Shown: positions 7,898-16,400, counted from the stretch's first letter. The stretch is DNA of 50,867 nt from Nocardia nova NBRC 15556 (GCF_001613005.1 NZ_BDBN01000076.1:1-50867); one strand, 5' to 3'. Notes: generated by a model from the sequence alone, not told the origin. A program made the numbers and translations.

Positions 7898-10624
7898 GTG
7901 CCTACCATCACCTCACTCTCGCCGACGTCCGGACCTGCGACCGGAGGAACCAGCGTCACGATCACCGGTACCGGGTTCACCGGCCCCACTACCGTGCGAT
8001 TCGGCGCTACCGCAACGACTTTCACGATCGATTCGCCGACGCAGATCACCGCGATCGCGCCTTCCGGATCCGTCGGTACCGTACAGGTCACCGTCACCAC
8101 GTCGGCGGGCACCAGTAACGGATTGCCGTATACCTACCTCGCCGTTCCCGCGTTGAACAGCATCAGCCCCAGCCAGGGGTCGACCGCGGGCGGCACGACG
8201 GTCACGCTCACCGGGTCCGGGCTGACCGGAGTCACCGCGGTGAATTTCGGCGCCACACCGGCAACCTCGTTCACTGTGGATTCCGACACCCAGATCACCG
8301 CCGTCGCCCCCGCCGGCACCGGAATCGTATCCGTGACGGTCACCGGGCCCGGCGGCACAAGTAACCCGGTCACCTACGTCTACGTCGTCGTTCCGACCAT
8401 CACCTCGATCTCCCCCACGTCCGGACCTACCGCGGGCGGAAACAACGTGACGATCACCGGAACCGGATTCACCGGCCCGTTGACGGTCCGATTCGGCACC
8501 ACCGCAACGACATTCACCGTGAACTCCCCCACCCAGATCACCGCGGTCGCCCCGGCCCATTCCGCCGGGACCGTGCAGGTCACCGTCACCGGCTCGGGGG
8601 GCACCAGCAACGGTGTCGCCTACACTTACGCCGCGGTGCCCACCTTGACCAGCATCTCCCCCGCGTCAGGATCGGTAACGGGTGGAACCACAGTGGTTCT
8701 CACCGGCACGAATCTGACGGGCGCGACAGCGGTGAGTTTCGGAGGCACACCGGCAACCTCGTTCACGGTCAACTCCGCCACCCAGATCACGGCCGTCACC
8801 CCGGCGCATTCCGCCGGGACCGTGCAGGTCACGGTGACCACGGCGGGTGGAACGAGTAACGGTGTCGCCTTCACCTATGTCGCGGTGCCGACTCTGACGG
8901 CGATAGTGCCGAGCGCCGGTCCGGTTGCCGGCGGGACAACCGTCGTACTGACCGGCACGAACTTGACCGGCGCCACCGCCGTCAACTTCGGCGCCACACC
9001 GGCAACCTCGTTCACGGTCAACTCCGCCACCCAGATCACGGCGGTCGCTCCCGCCGGAACAGCGGGGACGGTGCAGGTCACCGTCACCACTGCCGGCGGT
9101 ACGAGCAACGGTGTCGCCTACACCTACGTCGCCGTGCCTACCCTGACCGCCGTCGCTCCCAGTTCCGGGCCCATCGCCGGCGGGACCACCGTCGTACTGA
9201 CCGGCACGAACCTGACGGGCGCGACAGCCGTGAGTTTCGGTGGCACACCGGCAACCTCGTTCACGGTCAACTCCGCCACCCAGATCACGGCCGTGGCGCC
9301 GGCACATTCGGCCGGGACCGTACTGGTGACGGTCACCACCGTGGGCGGAACCAGCAACGGCGTCGCCTACACCTACATCGCGGTACCCACCTTGACGACG
9401 GTGGCGCCGAACGTGGGCGCGGTAGCAGGCGGGAACACGGTCGTACTCACCGGGACCGGCCTGACCGGCGCGACAGCGGTCGATTTCGGTGCCACTCCGG
9501 CATCGTCGTTCACCGTCGACTCCGCCACGCAGATCACGGCGGTCGCTCCCGCCGGGACGGCGGGGACGGTGCAGGTCACCGTCACCACGGTGGGTGGCAC
9601 GAGTAACGGTGTCGCCTACACCTACGTCGCCGTGCCTGCCCTGACCGCCATCGCTCCCGGTTCAGGGCCGATCGCCGGCGGCACCACCGTCGTACTCACC
9701 GGCACGGCGCTGGCAGGTGCCACGGCAGTGAATTTCGGCGCCACACCGGCAGCCGCGTTCACCGTCGACTCGCCCACCCAGATCACGGCGGTGACACCCG
9801 CCGGGACGGCCGGGACCGTACTGGTCACCGTCACCACCGCGGGTGGTACCGGTGACGGTGTCTCCTTCACGTATGTCGCGGCTCCGACGCTGACCGGGAT
9901 AGTTCCCGGTTCAGGGCCGGTGACCGGTGGGACCGTCGTCACCCTGACCGGAACGAATCTGGCCGGCACCACCGCAGTCGCATTCGGTGCCACACCGGCC
10001 ACCTTCGCCGTCGACTCGGCGACCCAGATCACGGCAATCGTCCCAGCCGGGACGGCTGGGACGGTGCAGGTAACCGCCACCACAGCGGGTGGCGTCAGCA
10101 ACGGTGTCGCGTATGCCTATGTCGTGGTTCCTACCCTGATCGCGGCGGTGCCGAACGTTGGCCCGGTTGCCGGCGGAACGAACGTCGTGCTCACCGGCAC
10201 GGGCCTGACCGGCGCCACAGCGGTGCATTTCGGTAGCACGCCGGCGACATCGTTCACCGTTGACTCCGATCTCCAGATCACCGCGGTAGCTCCCGCCGAG
10301 TCGGCCGGCACGGTGCTGGTCACTGTCACCACCCCAGGGGGAACGGTGGATGGTGTCTCCTTCACCTATGTCGCGGTGCCCACCCTGATCGCGGCGGTCC
10401 CGAATACCGGTTCGGCCGCCGGTGGGACAGTCGTCGTTCTGGCCGGAACAAACCTGACCGGCACCACAGCGGTGAATTTCGGTGCCACGCCGGCCACTTC
10501 GTTCGCCGTCGACTCCGATTTCCAGATCACCGCCGTCGCCCCGGCGGGGGTAGCCGGGACAGTGCAGATCACGGCCGCGACGGGTGGCGGAACCAGTAAC
10601 GGTGTCGCCTACATCTACATCTGA
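7898..10624 (+). CDS. Eleven-repeat IPT/TIG domain protein
   Basis: The 908-residue product consists of nothing but eleven consecutive IPT/TIG immunoglobulin-like units of 81-83 residues. Each reads roughly VPTLTxIxPxxGPxxGGT, then VxLTGTxLTGATAVxFG, SFTVxSxTQITAVxP, AGTVxVTVTTxGGTSNGV and YTYVA. There is no visible signal peptide, lipobox, transmembrane helix or LPXTG signal at either end; the first unit starts at residue 2. TIG folds occur in surface receptors and glycan-binding proteins, but the role here is unknown. The start is the GTG at 7898, 9 nt after CAGGAGG. Unit DNA similarity suggests expansion by duplication. A strong hairpin follows the stop. Confidence 0.9.
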   Translation: MPTITSLSPTSGPATGGTSVTITGTGFTGPTTVRFGATATTFTIDSPTQITAIAPSGSVGTVQVTVTTSAGTSNGLPYTYLAVPALNSISPSQGSTAGGTTVTLTGSGLTGVTAVNFGATPATSFTVDSDTQITAVAPAGTGIVSVTVTGPGGTSNPVTYVYVVVPTITSISPTSGPTAGGNNVTITGTGFTGPLTVRFGTTATTFTVNSPTQITAVAPAHSAGTVQVTVTGSGGTSNGVAYTYAAVPTLTSISPASGSVTGGTTVVLTGTNLTGATAVSFGGTPATSFTVNSATQITAVTPAHSAGTVQVTVTTAGGTSNGVAFTYVAVPTLTAIVPSAGPVAGGTTVVLTGTNLTGATAVNFGATPATSFTVNSATQITAVAPAGTAGTVQVTVTTAGGTSNGVAYTYVAVPTLTAVAPSSGPIAGGTTVVLTGTNLTGATAVSFGGTPATSFTVNSATQITAVAPAHSAGTVLVTVTTVGGTSNGVAYTYIAVPTLTTVAPNVGAVAGGNTVVLTGTGLTGATAVDFGATPASSFTVDSATQITAVAPAGTAGTVQVTVTTVGGTSNGVAYTYVAVPALTAIAPGSGPIAGGTTVVLTGTALAGATAVNFGATPAAAFTVDSPTQITAVTPAGTAGTVLVTVTTAGGTGDGVSFTYVAAPTLTGIVPGSGPVTGGTVVTLTGTNLAGTTAVAFGATPATFAVDSATQITAIVPAGTAGTVQVTATTAGGVSNGVAYAYVVVPTLIAAVPNVGPVAGGTNVVLTGTGLTGATAVHFGSTPATSFTVDSDLQITAVAPAESAGTVLVTVTTPGGTVDGVSFTYVAVPTLIAAVPNTGSAAGGTVVVLAGTNLTGTTAVNFGATPATSFAVDSDFQITAVAPAGVAGTVQITAATGGGTSNGVAYIYI
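7898..10624 (+). repeat. Tandem array of eleven ~246-nt coding repeats
   Basis: These are the DNA counterparts of the TIG units, each 243-249 nt. Units 4 to 7 (about 8635-9620) are the most alike, sharing long identical stretches around the AACCTCGTTCACGGTCAACT and TCCGCCACCCAGATCACGG segments, which suggests recent duplication or gene conversion. Outer units are more divergent. The repeats are coding and contiguous without spacers, so this is not a CRISPR array. Confidence 0.85.
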
Positions 10625-10632
10625 CACCGAAC

Positions 10633-10678
10633 GCGGCTGGGCCGTCGGCGGGCTGTTGCCTGCCGGCGGCCCAGCCGC
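10633..10678 (+). terminator. Terminator hairpin after the TIG-repeat gene
   Basis: GCGGCTGGGCC at 10633-10643 pairs exactly with GGCCCAGCCGC at 10668-10678, and inner GC pairs extend the stem. It starts 9 nt after the TIG stop codon. There is no T-run, as is common in actinobacteria. Confidence 0.7.
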
Positions 10679-10729
10679 ACTGTGCGAAAAGCCTCAGGCG
10701 TGGCAGCCCACTCGCTCCGCCAACCGGCT

Positions 10730-10735
10730 TAGTGT
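10730..10735 (+). promoter_or_regulatory. -10 element of fumC (leaderless)
   Basis: TAGTGT ends 6 nt before the fumC ATG at 10742, and no Shine-Dalgarno precedes the ATG, so the mRNA probably starts at the start codon. Confidence 0.5.
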
Positions 10736-10741
10736 CGAGTT

Positions 10742-12148
10742 ATGACCGACGACCAGACGCAGTACCGCATCGAACACGACACCATGGGCGAGGTCCGCGT
10801 TCCGGTGAACGCGCTGTGGCGGGCGCAGACGCAGCGGGCGGTGGAGAACTTCCCGATCAGCGGCCGCGGCCTCGAACGCGCTCAGATCCGCGCCCTCGGC
10901 CTGCTGAAGGCCGCGTGTGCGACGGTGAACCGGGATCTGGGGCTGCTCGACGGTGTGAAGGCCGAGGCGATCATCGCCGCCGCGAACGAGATCGCCGAGG
11001 GCCGCCACGACGACCAGTTCCCGATCGACGTCTTCCAGACCGGCTCCGGCACCAGCTCGAACATGAACGCCAACGAGGTGATAGCGAGCCTGGCCGCCGC
11101 CCGCGGCATCACCGTGCACCCCAACGACGACGTGAACATGTCCCAGTCGTCCAACGACACCTTCCCCACCGCGACGCATCTGGCCGCCACCGAGGCCGTG
11201 GTGAAGGAACTGCTTCCGGCGCTGGATCATCTGCGGCTGCGACTGCTGGACAAGGCCACCGAATGGCGAACCGTGGTGAAGTCCGGCCGTACTCACCTGA
11301 TGGACGCCGTCCCGGTGACGCTCGGCCAGGAGTTCAGCGGCTACACCCGCCAGGTCGAGGCCGGTACCGAACGCCTGGTCGCCGCGCTGCCGCGGCTCGG
11401 TGAATTGCCCATCGGCGGCACCGCCGTCGGCACCGGACTCAACGCGCCCGCCGGCTTCGGCGCGAAAGTCGTTGCGGAACTGCGCAAGACGACCGGGCTG
11501 GACGAACTGTCCGAGGCCCGCAACCACTTCGAGGCCCAGGCCGCCCGGGACGGTCTGGTCGAGATCTCCGGTTCGCTGCGCACCATCGCCATCAGTCTCA
11601 CCAAGATCGCCAACGATATCCGCTGGATGGGGTCCGGACCGCTCACCGGGCTCGCGGAGATCCAGCTGCCGGATCTGCAGCCGGGCTCCTCGATCATGCC
11701 CGGCAAGGTGAATCCGGTGCTGCCGGAAGCTGTTACGCAGGTCGCCGCCCAGGTGATCGGCAACGATGCCGCGGTGGCGTGGGGCGGCGGCAACGGCGCA
11801 TTCGAACTGAACGTCTACATTCCGATGATGGCCCGCAACGTGCTGGAGTCGATTCGGTTGCTGGCCAATGTGTCTCGCCTCTTCGCCGACAAGTGCGTGG
11901 CCGGCCTGACCGCCGATACCGAACGGCTGCGCCGGCTCGCGGAGTCCTCGCCGTCCATCGTCACACCGCTGAACTCGGCCATCGGCTACGAGGAAGCGGC
12001 CGCCGTCGCCAAACAGGCACTGCGCGAGAACAAGACGATTCGCGAGACGGTCGTCGATCGCGGATTGATCGGCGAGAAGCTGTCGGAGGAGGAGCTCGAT
12101 CGCCGGCTGGACGTGCTGTCGATGGCGAAGGTCGAGGAACAGGACTGA
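10742..12148 (+). CDS. fumC: Class II fumarate hydratase
   Basis: FumC interconverts fumarate and malate in the TCA cycle as a cofactor-free homotetramer. The 468-residue product has the superfamily signature GSSIMPGKVNP (about residues 318-328), the TGSGTSSNMN loop, NDDVNMSQSSNDTFPT, and the GRTHLMDAVPVTLGQE segment with the catalytic-region histidine. Length is typical. The ATG at 10742 is supported by a leaderless promoter. In M. tuberculosis fum follows glpX directly; here the HTH and TIG genes lie between them. Confidence 0.96.
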   Translation: MTDDQTQYRIEHDTMGEVRVPVNALWRAQTQRAVENFPISGRGLERAQIRALGLLKAACATVNRDLGLLDGVKAEAIIAAANEIAEGRHDDQFPIDVFQTGSGTSSNMNANEVIASLAAARGITVHPNDDVNMSQSSNDTFPTATHLAATEAVVKELLPALDHLRLRLLDKATEWRTVVKSGRTHLMDAVPVTLGQEFSGYTRQVEAGTERLVAALPRLGELPIGGTAVGTGLNAPAGFGAKVVAELRKTTGLDELSEARNHFEAQAARDGLVEISGSLRTIAISLTKIANDIRWMGSGPLTGLAEIQLPDLQPGSSIMPGKVNPVLPEAVTQVAAQVIGNDAAVAWGGGNGAFELNVYIPMMARNVLESIRLLANVSRLFADKCVAGLTADTERLRRLAESSPSIVTPLNSAIGYEEAAAVAKQALRENKTIRETVVDRGLIGEKLSEEELDRRLDVLSMAKVEEQD

Positions 12149-12158
12149 TCACACGGTC

Positions 12159-12201
12159 TCCGGATCCGGCCGCCGGGACGCGCCGGGAGGTCGGATCCGG
12201 A
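12159..12201. terminator. Hairpin between convergent fumC and monooxygenase
   Basis: TCCGGATCCG (12159-12168) pairs with CGGATCCGGA (12192-12201) over a 23-nt G/C-rich loop that can form further pairs. It lies between two converging stop codons, so it probably ends both transcripts. Confidence 0.6.
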
Positions 12202-12209
12202 AGTGCGTT

Positions 12210-13394
12210 TCAGGCCGCCACCAGCGCCGGATAGTCGCGCAATTCGATGTCGTTGGCGGCATTGTCGGTGTACTTCAGCATCAGGTCGAACATGCGCGAG
12301 CCGAGGAACCAGTTGCGCATCCGGATCCCGCGGGCGGTGCGCGGCGCGAGGAAGCGGCCGGCGTTGCTGTTGCCCGCGATCTTGGCGTAGCGCTTCATCA
12401 GTTCGTCGTACCGCGCGAAGGCCGCGGTGTGGTCGCCGGCGGCCAACGCCAGCTCACCGGCCAGCACATAGGCGCCGACCACCGCGAGCCCGGTTCCGAA
12501 GCCGCCCAGCGTATTTCCGTACGCGGAGTCGCCGACCAGCGCGATCCGGCCCGTGGTGTAGCGGCCCTTCATCCGGACCTGCCCGATCGAGTCCAGGTAG
12601 AAGGAGTCGAGTCCGGACAGTTCGGCCATCATCGCCGGGACCGGTCCCCCGGCCCCGGCGAAGGCCTCGGCCAGCACCCGCCGCTGCGCCGCTTCGTCGC
12701 GCCGGTCGTAGCTGAGCCGATCGGCGGCGAACATGTACATGTGCGCGGCCTTGTTGCCGCCGCGGACCGCGAGCCGTCCGGGTTCGCTGTAGGCGAGCGA
12801 GCGGTTGCGCTGCCGCGGCCCGTTCGGATCGTGGCCCCAGCCGGCCGCACCGGCGGTGCAGTAGTAGTAGCCCAGGTGCTTGACATAGTCGGCCTCGGGA
12901 CCGAAGGCCAGCGCGCGCACCCGGGAGTGGATACCGTCGCATCCGACCACCAGGTCGAAGGTGCGGGCGGGCGCGCTCTCGAATTCCACCTCGACACCGG
13001 TAGCGGTCTCGCGCAGCGCGGTGACGGAATCGCCGAACAGGTATTCGCAGCGGTCCGCGGTGCGCTCGTAGAAGATCTCGGCCAGGTCCCCGCGCAGGAT
13101 CTCGACATCGCCACCGGTGAAATCGCCTGACATGACGGCCAATTCGCGGCCCTCCGCGTCGGTGAGGACCATATCGGTCTTGCCGGTCTGCCGGCGGTGG
13201 ATCTCCTCCCAGACGCCCATCCGCTCGAGCACCGTGCGGTGGGTCGCGCCCTTGAAGTCGACGGCCTGACCACCGGGCCGCAATTCGGGCGCCCGCTCGA
13301 CGACGGTGACGGCGAAGCCGTAGCGCTGCAGCCAGTAGGCCAGCGCCGGGCCGGCGATGCTCGCACCGGAGATGAGAACTGTCGTATTCCGCAT
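12210..13394 (-). CDS. FAD-dependent aromatic-type monooxygenase
   Basis: The 394-residue flavoprotein belongs to the p-hydroxybenzoate-hydroxylase-like family that uses NAD(P)H and O2. The N-terminal Rossmann motif is atypical but recognisable (VLISGASIAGPALAYWLQ, about 6-23), followed by ERAPELRPGG. The middle has the DG motif (LVVGCDGIHSRVRAL, about 150-165), and the GD motif that binds FAD ribityl is IALVGDSAYGNTLGGFGTGL (about 290-310). The substrate is unknown. It is divergent from a TetR gene with a 12-bp palindrome between, so it is probably that regulator's target, for example for an aromatic or antibiotic-like compound (inference). Confidence 0.9.
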   Translation of the reverse strand: MRNTTVLISGASIAGPALAYWLQRYGFAVTVVERAPELRPGGQAVDFKGATHRTVLERMGVWEEIHRRQTGKTDMVLTDAEGRELAVMSGDFTGGDVEILRGDLAEIFYERTADRCEYLFGDSVTALRETATGVEVEFESAPARTFDLVVGCDGIHSRVRALAFGPEADYVKHLGYYYCTAGAAGWGHDPNGPRQRNRSLAYSEPGRLAVRGGNKAAHMYMFAADRLSYDRRDEAAQRRVLAEAFAGAGGPVPAMMAELSGLDSFYLDSIGQVRMKGRYTTGRIALVGDSAYGNTLGGFGTGLAVVGAYVLAGELALAAGDHTAAFARYDELMKRYAKIAGNSNAGRFLAPRTARGIRMRNWFLGSRMFDLMLKYTDNAANDIELRDYPALVAA

Positions 13395-13428
13395 GAGGAC
13401 CCCTCGGTCAGTAACTGTGTCTGCTGGA

Positions 13429-13440
13429 CGCTAATTAGCG
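13429..13440. promoter_or_regulatory. Palindromic operator between monooxygenase and TetR genes
   Basis: CGCTAATTAGCG is a perfect 12-bp palindrome in the 96-nt divergent intergenic region, flanked by TGGACG on the left and TGTTGGACG on the right. This is the expected place for autoregulation by the TetR-family gene at 13491. Confidence 0.6.
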
Positions 13441-13490
13441 TATGTTGGACGCAGTTTCCCGTCAAGCCCGGATTCGGAGAGGATGGCGTC

Positions 13491-14204
13491 ATGACCGGAC
13501 CGACTGCCCACGAACTGCTGTGGGGTACTTCGCAGCGCCCCCGGCGTGGCCCCAAGCCGTCGCTGTCGTTGGAGCGCATCGTGACCGAGGCCATCGCGCT
13601 GGCCGATGCCGACGGGATGGCCGCGGTATCGATGCAGCGGCTCGCCGAGCGGCTGGGCTGCGCCAAAATGGCGCTGTATCGCTACGTGCCGGGAAAAGCC
13701 GAGCTCACCGCGTTGATGCTCGACTATGGCATGGGACAGCCGCCGCAGGTCGAGGCCGCCGAATCCGACCCCGAACCCTGGCGCGAGGCGCTGCGGCAGT
13801 GGTCCTACACGATGTACGAGCGCTATCGGGCGCATCCGTGGACCATCGAACTCACCGCCGGCGCGCGGCCGCTCGGCCCGAACGAACTGGGCTGGATGGA
13901 GGCCGCACTGGCCCCGCTGGCCGGCACGGGTCTACGGGGCTCCGAACGCCTCGACACGGTGGTGCTGCTCAACGGCCACGTCCGCAGCCTGGTGCAGCAG
14001 ACCGCCGCGACCGGCCCCGAACAGGCCGAAAGCGAGATGACCCGGCAGGTCGGCGAGGTGCTGGCCGCTCATGCCGACCGCTATCCCGAGGTCGTGGCCG
14101 CCTTCGCCGACACCCCCGCCGACGATCGCAACGCGGCCCTGAGCTACGGCATCGAGCGCATCCTCGACGGAGTGGCCGCGCTGATCGCCCGGCGCCGCGG
14201 CTGA
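13491..14204 (+). CDS. TetR/AcrR family transcriptional regulator
   Basis: The 237-residue regulator has an N-terminal HTH at about residues 22-66 (SLERIVTEAIALADADG, then AERLGCAKMALYRYVPGK) and a ligand-binding C-terminal domain of the tetracycline-repressor type (MYERYRAHPWTIEL, about 105-118). The ATG at 13491 follows GAGAGGATGG. It is divergent from the FAD monooxygenase and 80 nt upstream of the epoxide-hydrolase-like gene, which has its own -10 element. It is likely a ligand-relieved repressor of the monooxygenase; the ligand is unknown. Confidence 0.93.
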   Translation: MTGPTAHELLWGTSQRPRRGPKPSLSLERIVTEAIALADADGMAAVSMQRLAERLGCAKMALYRYVPGKAELTALMLDYGMGQPPQVEAAESDPEPWREALRQWSYTMYERYRAHPWTIELTAGARPLGPNELGWMEAALAPLAGTGLRGSERLDTVVLLNGHVRSLVQQTAATGPEQAESEMTRQVGEVLAAHADRYPEVVAAFADTPADDRNAALSYGIERILDGVAALIARRRG

Positions 14205-14272
14205 ACCGCGCCGAACACCCGACGACGAGCCGAAACGAGCCCGATCATCCCCCGTCCGCGCCCTCGCACGCC

Positions 14273-14278
14273 TACAGT
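14273..14278 (+). promoter_or_regulatory. -10 element of the epoxide-hydrolase-like gene (leaderless)
   Basis: TACAGT lies 6 nt before the ATG at 14285, the same layout as fumC and ispH. Confidence 0.45.
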
Positions 14279-14284
14279 CGGACT

Positions 14285-14728
14285 ATGGCCGAATTACCGG
14301 AGCTACAACAGAACGCCGTGACCACGGTGCGCGAGTTCTTCGCCGCGATGGAAATGAGCGCGGTGAACGAGGCGCTGGATCTGTTGGATCCCGACATCGT
14401 CTGGAAGAACACGTCGCTGCCCGATATCCGGGGCATTCACCGGGTCGGCGCGGTGCTGCGCGGGCTCAGTCGCGATGCGTTCGGTTTCCGCGCCGATATG
14501 CACCACATCGCCGCGGAAACCGACGGCGCGCCCGCGGTCGAGGGCGAGACGGTGCTGACCGAGCGCACCGACTACCTGCGCATGGGCCCGTTGGAAATCG
14601 GGTTCTGGGTATGCGGCACGTTCGAACTCGTCGACGGCCGCATCACCCTGTGGCACGACCACTTCAGCTGGGAGAACTTCCTGCGCGGCACCGCGGCGGG
14701 GATCTGGAACCTGGTCCGCCGACGCTGA
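14285..14728 (+). CDS. Limonene-1,2-epoxide hydrolase family protein
   Basis: The 147-residue protein has the cone-shaped NTF2/LEH fold pattern: VREFFAAMEM at the start, LLDPDIVWKNTSLPDIRG, and the catalytic Arg-x-Asp and Asp in LTERTDYLRMG and WHDHFSW. These match the Arg-Asp-Asp triad of limonene epoxide hydrolase, so epoxide hydrolysis is plausible, unlike in many SnoaL-like relatives. The natural substrate is unknown; the mycobacterial relative EphG (Rv2740) is reported to act on lipid or sterol epoxides. Together with the divergent monooxygenase it could form an oxidation/epoxide-opening pair (inference). Confidence 0.85.
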   Translation: MAELPELQQNAVTTVREFFAAMEMSAVNEALDLLDPDIVWKNTSLPDIRGIHRVGAVLRGLSRDAFGFRADMHHIAAETDGAPAVEGETVLTERTDYLRMGPLEIGFWVCGTFELVDGRITLWHDHFSWENFLRGTAAGIWNLVRRR

Positions 14729-14787
14729 GCACGCGCAGCCGAGCGGCGCCCGGCGCGGACCGAGGATCCGCACCGGCCGGTGCTCGA

Positions 14788-14819
14788 GGTCGTGGTGCGC
14801 GCACCGGCACACCACGACC
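14788..14819. terminator. Hairpin between convergent genes
   Basis: GGTCGTGGTG (14788-14797) pairs with CACCACGACC (14810-14819) over a 12-nt loop, between the converging stops at 14728 and 14829. Confidence 0.5.
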
Positions 14820-14828
14820 GTCGCGACA

Positions 14829-15686
14829 TCAGCCGCGCAGGTGGGCGATCTCCGCCCGCGCCGCCTCACCGGTGGTACCGAAGTCGGTGCGCGAGAAGAT
14901 GTTCCAGCGTTCCAGCAGAGGCGCGAAAACCAGCTCACCGGCGCGCTTCGGTTCGTAGATGCCGGCCTCGGCCAGGACGTCGGTACTGTTGCGGCCGTCG
15001 CGCAGGGTGAGTTCGGGAACCCGGAACTCGGCGATCCGATCGGCGATCGCCCGCATGGCCTGATCCGGCACCAGGTCCAGCGCCGCGGCAACCAGATTGC
15101 CGAAGAACTCCGACTGCAATTCGTCGTCGAGCGCGATCCGGTCCGCGATCGCCGTCACCATCGGATTCTCCTGCAGCGCGGCGATATTGCGATGCCGCAC
15201 GGCCGAGGCGGACTCCTCGAAGGCGCACAGCGCCAGCACATCGAGCAGATGCAGCGGCGGCCGGCGGAAGCCGGTGGTCATATGCTCCATCCGCGCGCGC
15301 TCGAGTTCGACCGGATCCAGCGCCCGCGTCACCATCAGATAGTTGCGGATGAGGATCTCGTGGCGGTTCTCCTCGGCCGTCCACCGGCCGACCCAGCGCC
15401 ACCACGGCCCGGTGCGCAGGTACTTGCCGAGCTCGCGATGGTACGACGGCAAATTGTCGGCGATCAGCACGCTCACGGTGAGCGCAACCGTGGCAACCTC
15501 GCCCAGGGTGGCCTGTTCCGGATCCCAGTCGACACCACCGAGGAAGCCGAAATTGCGTCCGTCACTGAAGGGCACGTATTCGTGCGGCTGCCAGACCTGC
15601 GCCAGATCGGTGTGGCGCCGGAGATTGTCTTCCACCGCGTGCGCGAGCGATTCCAGCAGCTCACGATCGGTCAACTGAGTTTGCAC
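14829..15686 (-). CDS. desA2: DesA2-like acyl-ACP desaturase-fold protein with altered metal site
   Basis: The 285-residue product aligns by eye with soluble diiron acyl-ACP desaturases of the mycobacterial DesA2 type: NFGFLGGVDWDP, LIADNLPSYHRE, GRWTAEENRHE (ExxH, about 105-109) and LCAFEES (about 153-159). The second ExxH, normally DExRH before EEFF, reads DDELQSEFF (187-195), so the aligned Glu is Asp188 and the aligned His is Gln191. Activity as a desaturase is therefore doubtful. The start GTG at 15686 has TACCTT 6 nt upstream (leaderless). It lies between fumC and glyA/phoH as desA2 does in M. tuberculosis. Confidence 0.82.
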   Translation of the reverse strand: MQTQLTDRELLESLAHAVEDNLRRHTDLAQVWQPHEYVPFSDGRNFGFLGGVDWDPEQATLGEVATVALTVSVLIADNLPSYHRELGKYLRTGPWWRWVGRWTAEENRHEILIRNYLMVTRALDPVELERARMEHMTTGFRRPPLHLLDVLALCAFEESASAVRHRNIAALQENPMVTAIADRIALDDELQSEFFGNLVAAALDLVPDQAMRAIADRIAEFRVPELTLRDGRNSTDVLAEAGIYEPKRAGELVFAPLLERWNIFSRTDFGTTGEAARAEIAHLRG

Positions 15687-15806
15687 CCCGACAAGGTACC
15701 GGCTGCCCGGGCCGAACGGGGGAATTACGCGCGGACGTCGTGCGATACACAGCGGCGCGGCCCGCGAGACCGTGACGATGCCTCGCCGCCGCGCCGCGCG
15801 GGTCGC

Positions 15807-16400
15807 CTACTTGGCGGTTACCGTGGTCTGCCGATCGGCGGAGTTCCAGGTGATCGTGCCGCCGGTGAAGTCGCTCTCCTTACCGGTCGGGTTGTCCTTC
15901 TCGTCGCTGGTCGGATAGCCGAGCTTGCCGTTCACGCCGCCGTTGCTCTCCCAGGCCGTGCGGATATCGCCCCACACCACATGGGCGTCGGTCTGCTCGC
16001 TCCAGCAGATCGCACCGCCGGTGAACTCCTGACAGGAACCACCGTTGGGCCCCTGGACCGAGGCGCCGGTGGGCTCGCCGAGCGGGCTCTGCACACCGCC
16101 CATGTCGGTGTACTTGGTGAGGATGTGGCCGGAGACCGCGATCTCCTGGCCGTTCTGGGTCGCGATCTTGGTTTCCGTGGCCGCGGCAGCGCCCGGCGGC
16201 GTCTCGCCCGGCGTCATGGTGCCCGTAGCCATGGTCCCGGTAGCCATCGCGCCGGTGGTCTCGGCAGCACCGGCATGGGTCGTGGTGGTACCCGAGCTGT
16301 TGTTGTCGTTGTTGTCGTTACTGCAGGCGGCGGTGAACAGCAGCGCCGTCCCGGCGAAGGCCATCACAACGGCGGCGGAACGTCGAGCGAAGTGGTGCAT
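15807..16400 (-). CDS. LGFP-repeat lipoprotein
   Basis: The 197-residue exported protein has a basic start (MHHFARRSA), a hydrophobic segment and a lipobox ending LLFTAAC (Cys at about 28), so it should be a membrane-anchored lipoprotein. A Ser/Thr/Asn/Gly-rich linker (about 29-85) follows. Two LGFP-like units come last: GGVQSPLGEPTG with GGAICWSEQTDAHVV, and NGKLGYPTSDE with GGTITWNSADRQ. LGFP repeats are thought to tie proteins to the cell envelope in mycolate-containing bacteria. I chose ATG 16400, 6 nt after GAGAGG; ATG 16406 is the alternative. Confidence 0.87.
   Translation of the reverse strand: MHHFARRSAAVVMAFAGTALLFTAACSNDNNDNNSSGTTTTHAGAAETTGAMATGTMATGTMTPGETPPGAAAATETKIATQNGQEIAVSGHILTKYTDMGGVQSPLGEPTGASVQGPNGGSCQEFTGGAICWSEQTDAHVVWGDIRTAWESNGGVNGKLGYPTSDEKDNPTGKESDFTGGTITWNSADRQTTVTAK

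Noticed and set aside
7898..10624. CRISPR-like regular repeats
   Set aside because: Units are about 246 nt, contiguous, without spacers, and in one reading frame.
7913..10627. Repeated minus-strand frames opposite the TIG-repeat gene
   Set aside because: They mirror the coding repeats and lack ribosome sites; the plus-strand product has clear TIG motifs.
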